Source of the DNA: PALSA-505 sp963699015
GTDB taxonomy: Bacteria > Actinomycetota > Actinomycetes > Streptosporangiales > Streptosporangiaceae
Reading direction: 5' to 3'
Assembly: GCA_963699015.1 (NCBI GenBank)
Contig: CAVOSX010000008.1
Coordinates: forward strand, 496,001-560,000
DNA: 64,000 bases
Each line of letters opens with the position of its first letter. Positions within the stretch are counted from its first letter, which is position 1. Shown piece after piece: positions 34,405-43,632 of this stretch. The translations under genes were made by a program, and so were the position numbers. The notes under the pieces were generated by a model, which had not been told where the DNA came from, did no database searches, and saw nothing but the letters and a program-made list of their open reading frames with translations.

Positions 34405-34797
34405 TCAGGCTTCGAGCGCCGCGCGTACCAGGTCACGGAACTCGTCGTCGGGGATGGCGGCCGCGTCTTCGGGCCGCAGCTGGATGGTGCCCTTGCCGGT
34501 CTTGAGCGCGGGATAGCGGGCGGTGAAGCCGGCGTCGCGGTCCTGCCCCCAGCCGTAGATCGATACGCCGTGCTTCCACGCCCCCACGAACAGGCGCCGC
34601 CGGCCGGCCTGGTAAGCGGGGATGCCGTACGACAAGATCACCTCGGCATCGGGACGCACGCCGAGTATCAGCCGGTGCAGCCGGTCGAACAGCGGCCGGT
34701 ACCCGGAGTCGATGCCGTCGATGTAGGCCTGCACGGCCTCGTCCATCCGTCCGCTGCCAGCCCGCGCGCGCTCGCCGCGGCCAGCGCTTTCTGTCAT
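34405..34797 (-). CDS. DUF1801 (YdhG-like) family protein
   Basis: The 130-residue protein has MDEAVQAYIDGIDSGYRPLF, DAEVILSYGIPAYQAG, LFVGAWKHGVSIYGWG and LKTGKGTIQLRPEDAAAIPD, which match DUF1801/YdhG proteins. Some members have been linked to iron handling, but most are uncharacterised. It converges with the GIY-YIG-like gene and diverges from the glycosyltransferase. A longer antisense frame across this region is a shadow. Confidence 0.8.
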   Translation of the reverse strand: MTESAGRGERARAGSGRMDEAVQAYIDGIDSGYRPLFDRLHRLILGVRPDAEVILSYGIPAYQAGRRRLFVGAWKHGVSIYGWGQDRDAGFTARYPALKTGKGTIQLRPEDAAAIPDDEFRDLVRAALEA

Positions 34798-34966
34798 GGC
34801 CGCCTCCTGTGGTCAATGCTCCCGGTACCCTTGCTGACCGCTGCGCCGACGATAAGTCACCGCATCCTGGTGCGCGAGCCTGTTCGGCCGATGTTCGCCA
34901 CCCGGCCCGGCCGGGCGTGTCACCCTGATTGCGGATAGCCACCGCGAACCGGGACAGGTTACTGCG

Positions 34967-37192
34967 ATGTTCGGAGCACTGCTGATAGCCGGACTCGTGT
35001 CCGCGCCCCTGGGCACGATCGGCCTGCTCACGCGGGCCAGACGGCCAGACCGCACGGTGGGAGCCTGGCCTTCCACCCGCCGGTTCGCGCTCGCGATCGC
35101 GGGCACGCTGGTGCTGGCCGCAATCGTCGCGGGAGTGCTCAAGCTGCTGTCGGAATCGGAGAGCAACATCATCGCCGGCGCCGCCGGGATCACCGTCGGC
35201 AGCCTGGTCTGGCTCCCGGTGACCAGGCGGTGGACCGCCCGCGCGCACCTGTGCTGGGCCGCGTCCATCTTCCTGTTCGTGATCTACCTGGCGTTCGTGC
35301 TGGACTGGATATTCACCAGCCACCTGGGCGTGGCGAGCACCGCCGGCGGCCTGCTGCTGTGGCTCTGCCAGCTGTTCGCGGCCCTGCTGGCCTGCGCCTA
35401 CCTGTGGGAAATCTGCGATGCCCTCGGCTCGCAGCGGTGGGGCAGGCGGGTGACCGCCACCACGACGTTCCCGGCTATCGATGCCGAGCTTCCCTTCGTC
35501 AGCTTGCACGTGCCGGCGCATAACGAGCCGCCGGACATGGTGATCGACACGCTGCGCGCGCTGGTGCGGCTGGATTACCCGCGGTATGAGGTCATCCTGA
35601 TCGATGACAACACCGATGACGAGCGGCTGTGGCGGCCAGTGGAGCGGTGGTGCGCGCGGCACGGGGTGAAGTTCGCGCACCTGCAGGACTGGCCGGGGTA
35701 CAAGTCGGGGGCGCTGAACTACGCGCTGCGCGAGATGACCGATCCGCGCGCCGAGGTGATCGGGGTGGTGGACTCCGATTATCAGCTGGCGCGCGGGTTC
35801 TTGCGCCGCTGCGCGCCGATGTTCGCCGACAGCTGGGTGGGGTTCATCCAGGCCCCGCAGGATTACCGGGACTGGCGGCACGCGCGGTATTACCGGCGGC
35901 TGTATTACTCCTACCAGTATTTCTTCTCGGTCTCCCAGCCGTCGCGCAACGAACGGGACGGGGCGATCTTCGCCGGCACGATGGGGCTGATCCGCCGGGT
36001 GGCGCTGGATCAGCTGGGCGGCTGGGACGAGTGGTGCATTACCGAGGATGCGGAGCTGTCGCTGCGGCTGCTGCGGGCGGGCTGGCACGGCCTGCACGTC
36101 GACCAGTCGTGGGGCAAGGGGGTGATGCCGCTGACGTTCGAGGCGCTGAAGGGGCAGCGGTACCGGTGGTGCTTCGGCGGCATCCAGGTCCTGCGAATGC
36201 ACTGGCGCTCGCTGCTGCCCGGCCGGGCCACCAAGGAGAACCGGCTGACCACGGGCCAGCGCTGGGCCTACCTGTCCGGCGCCGTCCAGTGGTACGGCGA
36301 CCTTCTCAGCCTGGTGTTCCTGGTGTTCCTGCTGGCCGGGGCGGCCAACCTCGCCACCGGGGGCAGCGCGCTGTTCATCAAGCTCAGCGCGTTCCTGGTG
36401 GCCACGATCCCGGTGCTGGTGGCGCTGGGGCTGATCCGGGCGGTGGCGCTGCTGCGCCGGGGGACCGGCGCGACCTGGCGGGACGCGCTCGGCGCCTTCT
36501 TCATCTGGCAGTCCACCTCCGTGGTGGTGGCGCGGGCGTCGGTACTGGCGCTGTTCGCCCGCAAGGCGGCCTTCCTGCGCACCCCGAAGACCAGCGAGAA
36601 GGGCCCGTGGTGGGAACCGCTGCGGGCTAACTGGGCAGAGACCTCTTTGGCCCTGCTGGGCGTGGCGGGCATAGCCGGGGCCCTGACCAGGTACAACGAG
36701 CTGGCCGGGCAGCTGCTGGCCGGCCTGCTCTTCTTCCCGACGATCGGCCTGGCCGCCGCGCCGTTCAACAGCTGGGCCGCACAGCGAGCGGCGCTGCCGC
36801 CGGATCTGGTCGAGCGGCGCACTTCCGAGTGGAAGCGGACCGATCGCCGGGGGTTCGCGCGCAGCGCGGCGACGGTCGGCGGCCTGGTCACCGTGCTGGG
36901 TGTGATCGCCGCGGCGATGGCCCTGCTGCTGGCGCCGAGCCCGCACCGGGTGCAGTCACCGCCGCTGGTCGCCCCGGCCCAGAGCCACGCTTCCTCGTCC
37001 CCCGCGCCGGCCCCGTCGCGGTCATCCCCGCCGACCACGGCGCCGTCGACCCCGCCGACGACGCCGGCCTCCTCCCCGCCGGCCAGCACGCCGTCCACCC
37101 CGCCGTCCACACCGCCGTCGACTCCGCCGGCCTCGACCCCGCCGGCCACACCGAGTTCGTCCCCGCCCGCCTCGCCGAGCGCCGCCCCGTGA
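34967..37192 (+). CDS. Processive family 2 glycosyltransferase with membrane domains and Pro/Ser/Thr-rich tail
   Basis: The 741-residue membrane enzyme has four N-terminal helices, then a GT-A domain with DDNTDD at 213-218, DSD at 269-271, TED at 359-361 and QRYRW at 397-401. This is the D,D,D,QxxRW set of cellulose/hyaluronan-synthase-like processive enzymes. More helices follow. The last 70 residues are Pro, Ser and Thr repeats (TPPSTPPSTPPASTPP) that probably face outward. It presumably makes a surface polysaccharide; the sugar is unknown. The ribosome binding site is weak. Confidence 0.85.
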   Translation: MFGALLIAGLVSAPLGTIGLLTRARRPDRTVGAWPSTRRFALAIAGTLVLAAIVAGVLKLLSESESNIIAGAAGITVGSLVWLPVTRRWTARAHLCWAASIFLFVIYLAFVLDWIFTSHLGVASTAGGLLLWLCQLFAALLACAYLWEICDALGSQRWGRRVTATTTFPAIDAELPFVSLHVPAHNEPPDMVIDTLRALVRLDYPRYEVILIDDNTDDERLWRPVERWCARHGVKFAHLQDWPGYKSGALNYALREMTDPRAEVIGVVDSDYQLARGFLRRCAPMFADSWVGFIQAPQDYRDWRHARYYRRLYYSYQYFFSVSQPSRNERDGAIFAGTMGLIRRVALDQLGGWDEWCITEDAELSLRLLRAGWHGLHVDQSWGKGVMPLTFEALKGQRYRWCFGGIQVLRMHWRSLLPGRATKENRLTTGQRWAYLSGAVQWYGDLLSLVFLVFLLAGAANLATGGSALFIKLSAFLVATIPVLVALGLIRAVALLRRGTGATWRDALGAFFIWQSTSVVVARASVLALFARKAAFLRTPKTSEKGPWWEPLRANWAETSLALLGVAGIAGALTRYNELAGQLLAGLLFFPTIGLAAAPFNSWAAQRAALPPDLVERRTSEWKRTDRRGFARSAATVGGLVTVLGVIAAAMALLLAPSPHRVQSPPLVAPAQSHASSSPAPAPSRSSPPTTAPSTPPTTPASSPPASTPSTPPSTPPSTPPASTPPATPSSSPPASPSAAP

Positions 37193-37234
37193 GCAAGTGC
37201 GGGCCGGCGTGGCACGACCGCGGCCGCGGAACCG

Positions 37235-38197
37235 TCATCGCGCCCCGGCGTGCGCGATGACCTGTGCCAGCTGCCCCAGGTCCCGGTCGGAAGTGACGTA
37301 GTAAGACAGGCCGTACCGGCTGCGGCGGTCGTGCAGGTCCTGCCAGATCTGCCCGGCGGACCCGATGAACACCGAGGGCATCGCCCACACCTGCTCGCAG
37401 CCGATGCCCTGCCAGCCGCGCTGGCCGATCAGATCCTCGGTGTCGCGCCGCCGCCGGCCGGTAACCCGGAAGGTGGCGAAGGTGCTGATCTCCAGCCGCC
37501 CGAGCCGCTGTCCCGCGGCGTCCCGCAGCACCGCGAGCTTGGCTTCCAGCGCGGCCGGGGCGCGGTCGGCGGGGTCGTCGCTGTCCTCGTCCGCCCGGAT
37601 CGGCGCGGGCAGTATCCCGGCGATGTCCGCGTGCCGCCCGGCGAGCGCGAGCATCTTCGGCCCGCCGCCGCCGATCATCAGCGGCGGCCGCGGGCGCTGC
37701 ACCGCCGCGACCGGCAGGGCCAGCGAGTCGATGTCGTAGTGCGCGCCGCGGAAGGTCACCGTCTGGCCCGCCAGCAGGCCGGTGATGACGCCGATAGCTT
37801 CTTCCAGCCGCGCGATCCTGGTCCCCGCCGGGTCAAACGCCACGCCCATCTGCTGGTACTCGCCGCGCAGCCAGCCGGCCCCCAGGCCGAGCTCGAGCCG
37901 GCCGCCTGACAGCCAGTCGATCGTGGCGGCCTCGTGCGCGACCAGCGCCGGGTGCCGGTAGTCGTTGCTGAGCACCATGGTCCCCACCCGCAGCCGGGTG
38001 CTGTGGGCCGCCACTGCCGACGCCGTCGCCAGCGGCGCGAGCTGCGGCCCGAACGGCCCCGCGGACATGTGGTCCCGGATCAGCAGCGTGTCGACGCCCG
38101 AGTCCTCGGCCCGGCGGACGTGATCGAGCCACCCGTCCCGGCCCGGGATGACCTCGTTCACCACTCCGAACCGCACCCGCCGCGCTGTCGCCGTCAT
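37235..38197 (-). CDS. LLM class (F420-dependent type) oxidoreductase
   Basis: The 320-residue TIM-barrel enzyme belongs to the luciferase-like monooxygenase superfamily. RFGVVNEVIPGRDGWLDHV, RLRVGTMVLSNDYRHPALVA, LSGGRLELGLGAGWLRGEY and RPPLMIGGGGPKMLALAGRH are signature segments. Actinobacterial members of this kind mostly use F420, some FMN; the substrate is not inferable. It converges with the glycosyltransferase and shares its strand with the next four genes. Confidence 0.88.
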   Translation of the reverse strand: MTATARRVRFGVVNEVIPGRDGWLDHVRRAEDSGVDTLLIRDHMSAGPFGPQLAPLATASAVAAHSTRLRVGTMVLSNDYRHPALVAHEAATIDWLSGGRLELGLGAGWLRGEYQQMGVAFDPAGTRIARLEEAIGVITGLLAGQTVTFRGAHYDIDSLALPVAAVQRPRPPLMIGGGGPKMLALAGRHADIAGILPAPIRADEDSDDPADRAPAALEAKLAVLRDAAGQRLGRLEISTFATFRVTGRRRRDTEDLIGQRGWQGIGCEQVWAMPSVFIGSAGQIWQDLHDRRSRYGLSYYVTSDRDLGQLAQVIAHAGAR

Positions 38198-38258
38198 GAA
38201 CTCATCCTGGCCTCAGCCCGCGGCCGGCGCTGGCCAGACCGCGACGTCGCTTTCCCGG

Positions 38259-38777
38259 TCAGGTCGAGCGGGTCAGGAAGGCCACGTCGACCGCCCACTT
38301 CGCCGGGTCGGGCTCTTCGGCGGGGTTGGTGAGATAGTGCTCGGCCCGGCCGCGCCAGGCGCTGCCGCGGTCGGTCTCCCAGCTGTCGAACTGCACTCCC
38401 TGCTGTTCGGCCCAGGCCTGCAGCGCCGCGTTGCTGGCCACCAGGCCGTCGTACGGCCCGACGTGCCGCAGCACCACGTACCGGCCACCGGGCAGGACGC
38501 CGGCCCGGACCCGGCCGTCGCGGACCGCGTCGCCCGCCGCCTCGTCCGTCACCTCGGCCGGGACGCCCGGCTCGATCTCCATCTCGCCCGCCATGTCGAT
38601 CACGTGGTAGCGGATGAACGGCGGGCCGGCCGGCGCGATCGCGTGCTCGGCCAGCCACCCGAACAGTTCGGGGAAGGCTTGGTCCACGGCGGCCGAGACG
38701 CCGTCCATGGGGATGCGCACCCGGATTCCGGCGTAAGGCTGGGCGGGACGCTGCTGAATCTGCGGTTCCTGGCTCAT
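38259..38777 (-). CDS. GyrI-like small-molecule-binding domain protein
   Basis: The 172-residue protein resembles the GyrI/AraC effector-binding fold: SQEPQIQQRPAQPYAGIRVR, FIRYHVIDMAGEMEIEPGVP, LPGGRYVVLRHVGPYDGLVA. It has no DNA-binding part, so it is a stand-alone ligand binder, whose role in this family is unclear. GGAGG seven bases before the ATG fixes the start within a longer frame. Confidence 0.8.
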   Translation of the reverse strand: MSQEPQIQQRPAQPYAGIRVRIPMDGVSAAVDQAFPELFGWLAEHAIAPAGPPFIRYHVIDMAGEMEIEPGVPAEVTDEAAGDAVRDGRVRAGVLPGGRYVVLRHVGPYDGLVASNAALQAWAEQQGVQFDSWETDRGSAWRGRAEHYLTNPAEEPDPAKWAVDVAFLTRST

Positions 38778-38902
38778 CGGGGCGGCCTCCATTCTTCTCG
38801 CCATCACAGCATGGACCGCCGACAGTCGGCAGGCCGAGTGGGCGTCCCGCGGCCCGCCGGCAATCACAGGGTCGTCTGCAAGCGGGCACGGCGGGGGACC
38901 GG

Positions 38903-39877
38903 TCAGGGGATCAGGACCGCCCGGCGGTGCGGTGGCCGCCCGCACCGGGACCAGCCCTCGGCGGCCCGGGCCAGCGGCAGCGTCTCCCGGTCCGCGGACA
39001 GGCGGCCAGTCGCCGCGTGCCCGAGGAGCTCGCTCAGCGCAGCCGCCTTCTGCTGGTGGCTGAGCGCGTTGTTGGTGTAGCCGAGAACCGACAGCGTGCT
39101 GCCCCGCAACGCGGCCGATCCGAGCGCAGCCTGCGGCCCCGCCGATGATCCGAGGTTGACCAGCCGGCCGCCGGGGGCCAGCACCCGCAGGGCGGCCTCG
39201 GCGGGCCGGCCCCAGACCGGGTCCAGTACCACGTTGACCGGCCCGGCCGCGGCCGCGGCCAGGCGGTCGGCGATCACGTCCACGTCGTCCCCGCTGAGGT
39301 CGGCCACCGCGTCCGCGCCCAGCGCGGCCGCCCTGGCCCGGCCGTGCGCATCCCGGCAGGCGGCGGTGACCCGGCCGGCTCCCAGCAGGCCCGCCCCCTG
39401 CACGCCCACCTGCCCGACCGTGCCGCTGGCGCCGAGCACGAGCACGCGCTCGCCCAGCCGCAGGCCGGCCCGCCAGGTCAGCGCCATCCAGGCCGCGATC
39501 GCGGACAGGCCGAGCGCCGCGGTCTCCACGTCGCTGACCCCGTCCGGCAGCGACAGCACCGACGACTCATCGGTCACGCACAGCTCCGCCAGCGCGCCGT
39601 CGCCGGGACGCATCCCGGCGTCGCAGCTGAACCACACCCGTTGCCCGGGCGGCAGGGCGTCAGATTCCTCGATGATCCCGACGCCCTGGACGCCCGGCGC
39701 GTAAGGCAGCGACGGTGCGCCGAAGTAGGAGGTCCCGGAGGCACACAGCACGTCCAGCGGGTTCACCGGGGCGGCCGTCACCCGGATCAGGACCTGGCCG
39801 GGGCCGCGGGCCGGCACCGGATGCGGCCGGTACTGCGGCGGCTGACCGTGACGGACGACGACCGCCGCCCGCATCAT
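38903..39877 (-). CDS. Zinc-independent MDR quinone oxidoreductase-like protein
   Basis: The protein of 324 residues is a medium-chain reductase: APVNPLDVLCASGT, YAPGVQGVGII, and the Rossmann motif VLVLGASGTVGQVGVQGAGL. The structural-zinc Cys cluster of alcohol dehydrogenases is missing, as in quinone oxidoreductases. The frame extends to a GTG at 39925 that overlaps the amidohydrolase stop (GTGA). Either start is possible, and the ATG pair at 39877 fits the usual N-terminus. It is very likely co-transcribed with that gene. Confidence 0.85.
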   Translation of the reverse strand: MMRAAVVVRHGQPPQYRPHPVPARGPGQVLIRVTAAPVNPLDVLCASGTSYFGAPSLPYAPGVQGVGIIEESDALPPGQRVWFSCDAGMRPGDGALAELCVTDESSVLSLPDGVSDVETAALGLSAIAAWMALTWRAGLRLGERVLVLGASGTVGQVGVQGAGLLGAGRVTAACRDAHGRARAAALGADAVADLSGDDVDVIADRLAAAAAGPVNVVLDPVWGRPAEAALRVLAPGGRLVNLGSSAGPQAALGSAALRGSTLSVLGYTNNALSHQQKAAALSELLGHAATGRLSADRETLPLARAAEGWSRCGRPPHRRAVLIP

Positions 39878-39921
39878 CGCGCGGGATCCTGCCTTACCGG
39901 ACGCCTGGTCCGGCCGGGTAG

Positions 39922-41436
39922 TCACGCCGGCCGCTTCGAGCCCGGGTCGCCGCTGTCCTCCCATTGGGCGGCGTCCGAGTAGGTGTAAGGGTTGCTGAGC
40001 GTCTGGGTCTCCGGGATCTCCGGGTGCATGCCCTCGGCCCAGGCCTCGGGCCCGAGCTGGCCCATCAGGTAATCGACCGTCTGCTGCGAGATCTGCCTGG
40101 CCCGGGCCAGGTCCGTGCCCACCAGGCGGTGGTCGTACTTCACCACCCGGCCGTTGACGAGCACGGTGTGCACGTCCCCGCGCTGCGCCTGGAAGGCCAC
40201 GTGGCCGTAGGGGTTGAGCAGCGGCGTCATCACCGGCGACGCGTCGTTCTTGATCAGCACCACGTCGGCCTTCTTGCCCGGCTCCAGGGTGCCGGTCACC
40301 GAATCCAGGCCGATCGCCCGCGCCCCGCCGCGGGTCGCCCAGTCGACGACTTCCTCGGCCCGCAGCCGGCAGTGGGTCACCGTCTCCTGCCTGCCGTGCG
40401 CTTCCAGGTGCTCGCGGGAACGGTCGGCGCCCAGCGTGCTCCGCATGGCCGAGAACAGGTCACCGCTCCACCAGACGCTGGTGTCCTGGGAAAGCGAAAC
40501 CGGGATGCCGTGATCGCGCAGCCGCCAGGTCGGCGGGTAGCCCTGGCCAGCGCTCTGCTCACTCTCGGTGGCGACCGACGCGGACCCCCCGGTGGCCGCG
40601 ATCCGGTGATAGGAGTCCTGGCTCAGCGAGGCGGCGTGCACGTAGACCGTCGTGGGAGTCATGAACCCGTTCTCGTGCATGAGCCGGATGCTGTCGTCCT
40701 TGGTCACCTGCCACACCCCGGCGTGGGTGGTGACCGGCAGCCCGAGGTCGCGCGCGACCTCGAACGCGGCGCGCTCGGGGAACCCCGGGTCACCGGTCAC
40801 GTCGAACGCCATGTGCAGGCCGAGCATGTCGTCGCCGCTGGTGAAGCGCCGGCTGGCGAAGGCGCGGAACTCCGGCGTGGCCGACCACTCCCACGGCCCC
40901 TGCTGGATGTTGCCGTAGGCCAGCACGAACCGCCCTGGCACCTCGGTCAGCGCGTCCACGGCGGCGTCCGCGTGGTCGGTCGTCTGCAGGCCGTGCGACC
41001 AGTCCACGGTGGTGGTCACGCCGGCCTCGATGGACTCGATGGCCGACAGCAGATTGCCGGCGTAGATGTCCTGCGGCCGGAAGACCTTGCCCCAGTTGAG
41101 GTAGTACCAGACGAAGTACTGGGTCAGCGTCCAGTCGGCGCCGTAGCCGCGCATGGCCGTCTGCCACATGTGCCGGTGCGTGTCGATCATGCCCGGCATG
41201 ACGATGCCGCCGCTCGCGTCGATCTCGGCGGTGCCCGTCGGCACCTCGAGCGCCGGACCCACCGCCGCGATGCGCTCCCCGTCGATCAGGACGTCGGCGC
41301 CGTTGAGCACGTGATGACCGTCGTCCATGGTCAGCACGGTGGCGTTCCGGAACACCAGCGGCCGTCCCGGGGTCAGCTCGGCGGCGACCGGGCCCGCGGC
41401 GTGCTCGTCGCGGCCGGGACTGGATGCGGTTGTCAT
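39922..41436 (-). CDS. Amidohydrolase family metal-dependent deaminase-like enzyme
   Basis: The 504-residue amidohydrolase has the HxH metal pair in MPGMIDTHRHMWQTAM, further ligands in THAGVWQV and YVHAASLSQ, and the catalytic Asp in VSLSQDTSVWW. GLDSVTGTLEPGKKADVVLI is the typical C-terminal beta-sandwich entry. It resembles the ATZ/TRZ branch that deaminates or dechlorinates N-heterocycles; the substrate is unproved. GGAGG before the ATG at 41436 fixes the start. It diverges from the IclR gene, with a palindrome between them. Confidence 0.87.
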   Translation of the reverse strand: MTTASSPGRDEHAAGPVAAELTPGRPLVFRNATVLTMDDGHHVLNGADVLIDGERIAAVGPALEVPTGTAEIDASGGIVMPGMIDTHRHMWQTAMRGYGADWTLTQYFVWYYLNWGKVFRPQDIYAGNLLSAIESIEAGVTTTVDWSHGLQTTDHADAAVDALTEVPGRFVLAYGNIQQGPWEWSATPEFRAFASRRFTSGDDMLGLHMAFDVTGDPGFPERAAFEVARDLGLPVTTHAGVWQVTKDDSIRLMHENGFMTPTTVYVHAASLSQDSYHRIAATGGSASVATESEQSAGQGYPPTWRLRDHGIPVSLSQDTSVWWSGDLFSAMRSTLGADRSREHLEAHGRQETVTHCRLRAEEVVDWATRGGARAIGLDSVTGTLEPGKKADVVLIKNDASPVMTPLLNPYGHVAFQAQRGDVHTVLVNGRVVKYDHRLVGTDLARARQISQQTVDYLMGQLGPEAWAEGMHPEIPETQTLSNPYTYSDAAQWEDSGDPGSKRPA

Positions 41437-41477
41437 GGGAACCTCCAGGTTGCGAGGGCCAGCGAATACGCTAACAA

Positions 41478-41491
41478 CGGACATGTGTCCG
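41478..41491. promoter_or_regulatory. Candidate IclR operator between divergent genes
   Basis: The palindrome CGGACA-TG-TGTCCG sits 42 bases before the amidohydrolase start and 76 bases before the IclR start. It recurs almost exactly in front of the CoA-transferase gene at 42381-42392, both inside a CAACGGACANNTGTCC context. Confidence 0.65.
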
Positions 41492-41566
41492 CACAACGGT
41501 CACGGGTAGTCTGACCGGAAGCGTGGCCGGTACACCGGCCCGCTGTCAAGACACCGGGAGGACGGC

Positions 41567-42439
41567 ATGGCACGCCGCGACGCCAGCCCGGATTTCATCG
41601 AGGCGCTCGCCCGCGGCCTGGACGTGATACGCGCCTTCCAGCCCCGCCAGCCGGTCATGACCCTGGCCGCCGTGGCCAGTGCCACCGACCTCGCCCGGCC
41701 CACCGCCCGCCGCATCCTGCTCACCCTGGAACAGCTCGGCTACGTGCGGCCGGCCGAGCGCGGCTTCGAGCTGACCCCCCGGGTGCTCGAGCTCGGCATG
41801 TCCTACGTGCTGTCCAGGAACTTGTGGGAGGTGGCGCGGCCGCACCTGGAGGGGCTGGTGGCGCGGACGCACGAGTCCTCCTCGATCGCCCAGCTCGACG
41901 GCTCCGACATCGTCTATGTGGCCAGGGTCGCGGTGCCCAAGATCATCGCGCTGGCGGTGACCATCGGCACCCGGTTCCCGGCCATGCCGACCTCGCTCGG
42001 CAAGGTACTGCTGGCCGCGCTGCCGCCCGATGAGGCCGAGCGGGTGCTTGCCGAGCCGAGCAGATCGCCGATCACCGCCCCCTGGCAGCCAGGGCCGGCC
42101 GAGCGGGCGGCCGAGCTGCGCCGGGTGCGCGCCCGCGGCTGGTCGCTGACCGACGAGCAGCTTGCCCCCGGCATCCGCTCGGTGGCGGCCCCGCTGCGCG
42201 ACGGCGACGGGCGGGTGATCGCCGCGATGAACGTCACCGTGCACGCGGCCGAGACTCCGGTGGAGATCCTCACCGGCGAGTACCTGCCCTGGCTGCTGCA
42301 GACCGCCGGGGCCATCAGCGCCGACTGGGCGGCGTGCCAGAGCGCCCCGCAGCTCGCGGTGGGGCTGGCCGCGAAGCAACGGACAACTGTCCAGCCAGCG
42401 GACAACAGAACCGGCGAAAGGATGCGCAGCCACACATGA
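41567..42439 (+). CDS. IclR family transcriptional regulator
   Basis: The 290-residue regulator has an N-terminal winged helix (LARGLDVIRAFQPRQPVMTL, ATDLARPTARRILLTLEQLG) and an IclR effector domain (IAQLDGSDIVYVARVAVPKI, GTRFPAMPTSLGKVLLAALP, PGIRSVAAPLRDGDGRVIAA). It is closest in pattern to PcaR/PcaU-type regulators of aromatic catabolism. It leads a plus-strand operon with ring-cleavage genes and overlaps the next start as ATGA. Palindromes on both sides suggest control of both arms. Confidence 0.9.
   Translation: MARRDASPDFIEALARGLDVIRAFQPRQPVMTLAAVASATDLARPTARRILLTLEQLGYVRPAERGFELTPRVLELGMSYVLSRNLWEVARPHLEGLVARTHESSSIAQLDGSDIVYVARVAVPKIIALAVTIGTRFPAMPTSLGKVLLAALPPDEAERVLAEPSRSPITAPWQPGPAERAAELRRVRARGWSLTDEQLAPGIRSVAAPLRDGDGRVIAAMNVTVHAAETPVEILTGEYLPWLLQTAGAISADWAACQSAPQLAVGLAAKQRTTVQPADNRTGERMRSHT
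42381..42392. promoter_or_regulatory. Second candidate IclR operator
   Basis: The palindrome GGACA-AC-TGTCC lies within the last codons of the IclR gene, 44 bases before the CoA-transferase start. A further GCGGACAAC half-site follows at about 42398. It matches the site at 41478-41491. Confidence 0.55.
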
Positions 42440-43632
42440 GCCAGCCCGCAACTGCCAGCCCCGGCGGCCGGCCAGGACCGCTGTCCGGACTCCTTGTCGC
42501 CGACTTCTCCCGGGTCCTGGCCGGCCCCTACTGCACGATGCTGCTGGCCGACCTCGGTGCGGACGTGATCAAGGTAGAGAGCCCGGCCGGCGACGACACC
42601 CGCGGCTGGGTGCCCCCCGCCACCCCGGACGGGAGGTCCACCTACTACCTGGCCGTCAACCGGAACAAGCGCTCGGTCGCGCTCGACCTGCGCGACCCCG
42701 GCGACCTGGCCAGGGCCGGCGAGCTCGCCCGCCGCGCCGACGTCTTCGTGCACAACTTCAAGCCAGGCGGCCTGGCCCGGTTCGGCCTGGACTACGAGTC
42801 GGTCAGCGCGCTCAACCCGCGCATCGTGTACGCGTCGATCAGCGGGTTCGGCGCGGGCGGCGGGAAGGACCTGCCCGGCTATGACCTCATGGTGCAGGCG
42901 ATGTCCGGGCTGATGAGCCTCACCGGCGCCCCGGACGGGCCGCCCTACCGGTCGGGCATCTCGATATTCGACGTCATCGCCGGGCTGCACGCCACCATCG
43001 GCATCCTGGCGGCGCTCAACCACCGCGCCGCCACCGGCCAGGGGCAGCACGTCGAGGCGGCCCTGCTGGCCTCGGCGCTGTCCGGCATGGTGAACCAGAC
43101 CAGCGCCTACGTGGCGGGCGGGACGGTGCCGTTCCGGATGGGCAACTCGCACCCCAGCGTGTTCCCGTACGAGCCGCTGCCCACCGGAGACGGGGACCTG
43201 ATCGTGACCGTGGGCAACGACACCCAGTTCCGCAAGCTGTGCGAGCTGCTGGGCGCGCCGCACCTGGCCGACGACCCGCGGTTCGCCAGCAACGCCGGGC
43301 GGACCGCGCACCGGGACGAGCTGCGCCCGCTGCTCGTCGAGCGCCTGGCCGCCCGCCCGGCCACAGAGTGGTTCGGTGCCCTGATCAAGGCCGGGGTACC
43401 GTGCGGCCCGATCAACACCGTGGACCAGGGCGTCGCGTTCGCCGAGCAGATCGGCCTGGAACCGGTGGTCATCTCCGGCCACGGTGACGCCGGGGTCGCG
43501 ACCGTCCGGCACCCGCTCACGTTCTCCGTCACCCCGCCGCGCTACGACCTGCCGCCGCCCCAGCTCGACGAGCACGGCGACCAGATCCGGGGCTGGCTCG
43601 CCAGCGACCCGGATCAGGAAGAGGCGTCATGA
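42436..43632 (+). CDS. CaiB/BaiF (family III) CoA-transferase
   Basis: The 398-residue enzyme moves CoA between carboxylic acids. GPLSGLLVADFSRVLAGPYC, LLADLGADVIKVESPAGDDT, YLAVNRNKRSVALDLRDPGD, VHNFKPGGLARFGLDY and GYDLMVQAMSGLMSLTG are diagnostic, with the catalytic Asp in the GYDLM segment. The ATG overlaps the IclR stop, and its own stop overlaps the next start, so three genes are coupled. It probably activates an intermediate of the catabolic route encoded here. Confidence 0.92.
   Translation: MSQPATASPGGRPGPLSGLLVADFSRVLAGPYCTMLLADLGADVIKVESPAGDDTRGWVPPATPDGRSTYYLAVNRNKRSVALDLRDPGDLARAGELARRADVFVHNFKPGGLARFGLDYESVSALNPRIVYASISGFGAGGGKDLPGYDLMVQAMSGLMSLTGAPDGPPYRSGISIFDVIAGLHATIGILAALNHRAATGQGQHVEAALLASALSGMVNQTSAYVAGGTVPFRMGNSHPSVFPYEPLPTGDGDLIVTVGNDTQFRKLCELLGAPHLADDPRFASNAGRTAHRDELRPLLVERLAARPATEWFGALIKAGVPCGPINTVDQGVAFAEQIGLEPVVISGHGDAGVATVRHPLTFSVTPPRYDLPPPQLDEHGDQIRGWLASDPDQEEAS

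Noticed and set aside
34433..36946. 837-codon minus-strand open frame
   Set aside because: It is the antisense shadow of the glycosyltransferase gene, with compositional bias and no domain.
39964..41514. 516-codon plus-strand open frame
   Set aside because: It is antisense to the amidohydrolase, whose metal motifs and binding site are clear.
41914..43575. 553-codon minus-strand open frame
   Set aside because: It runs antisense through IclR and the CoA-transferase and has no recognisable motif.
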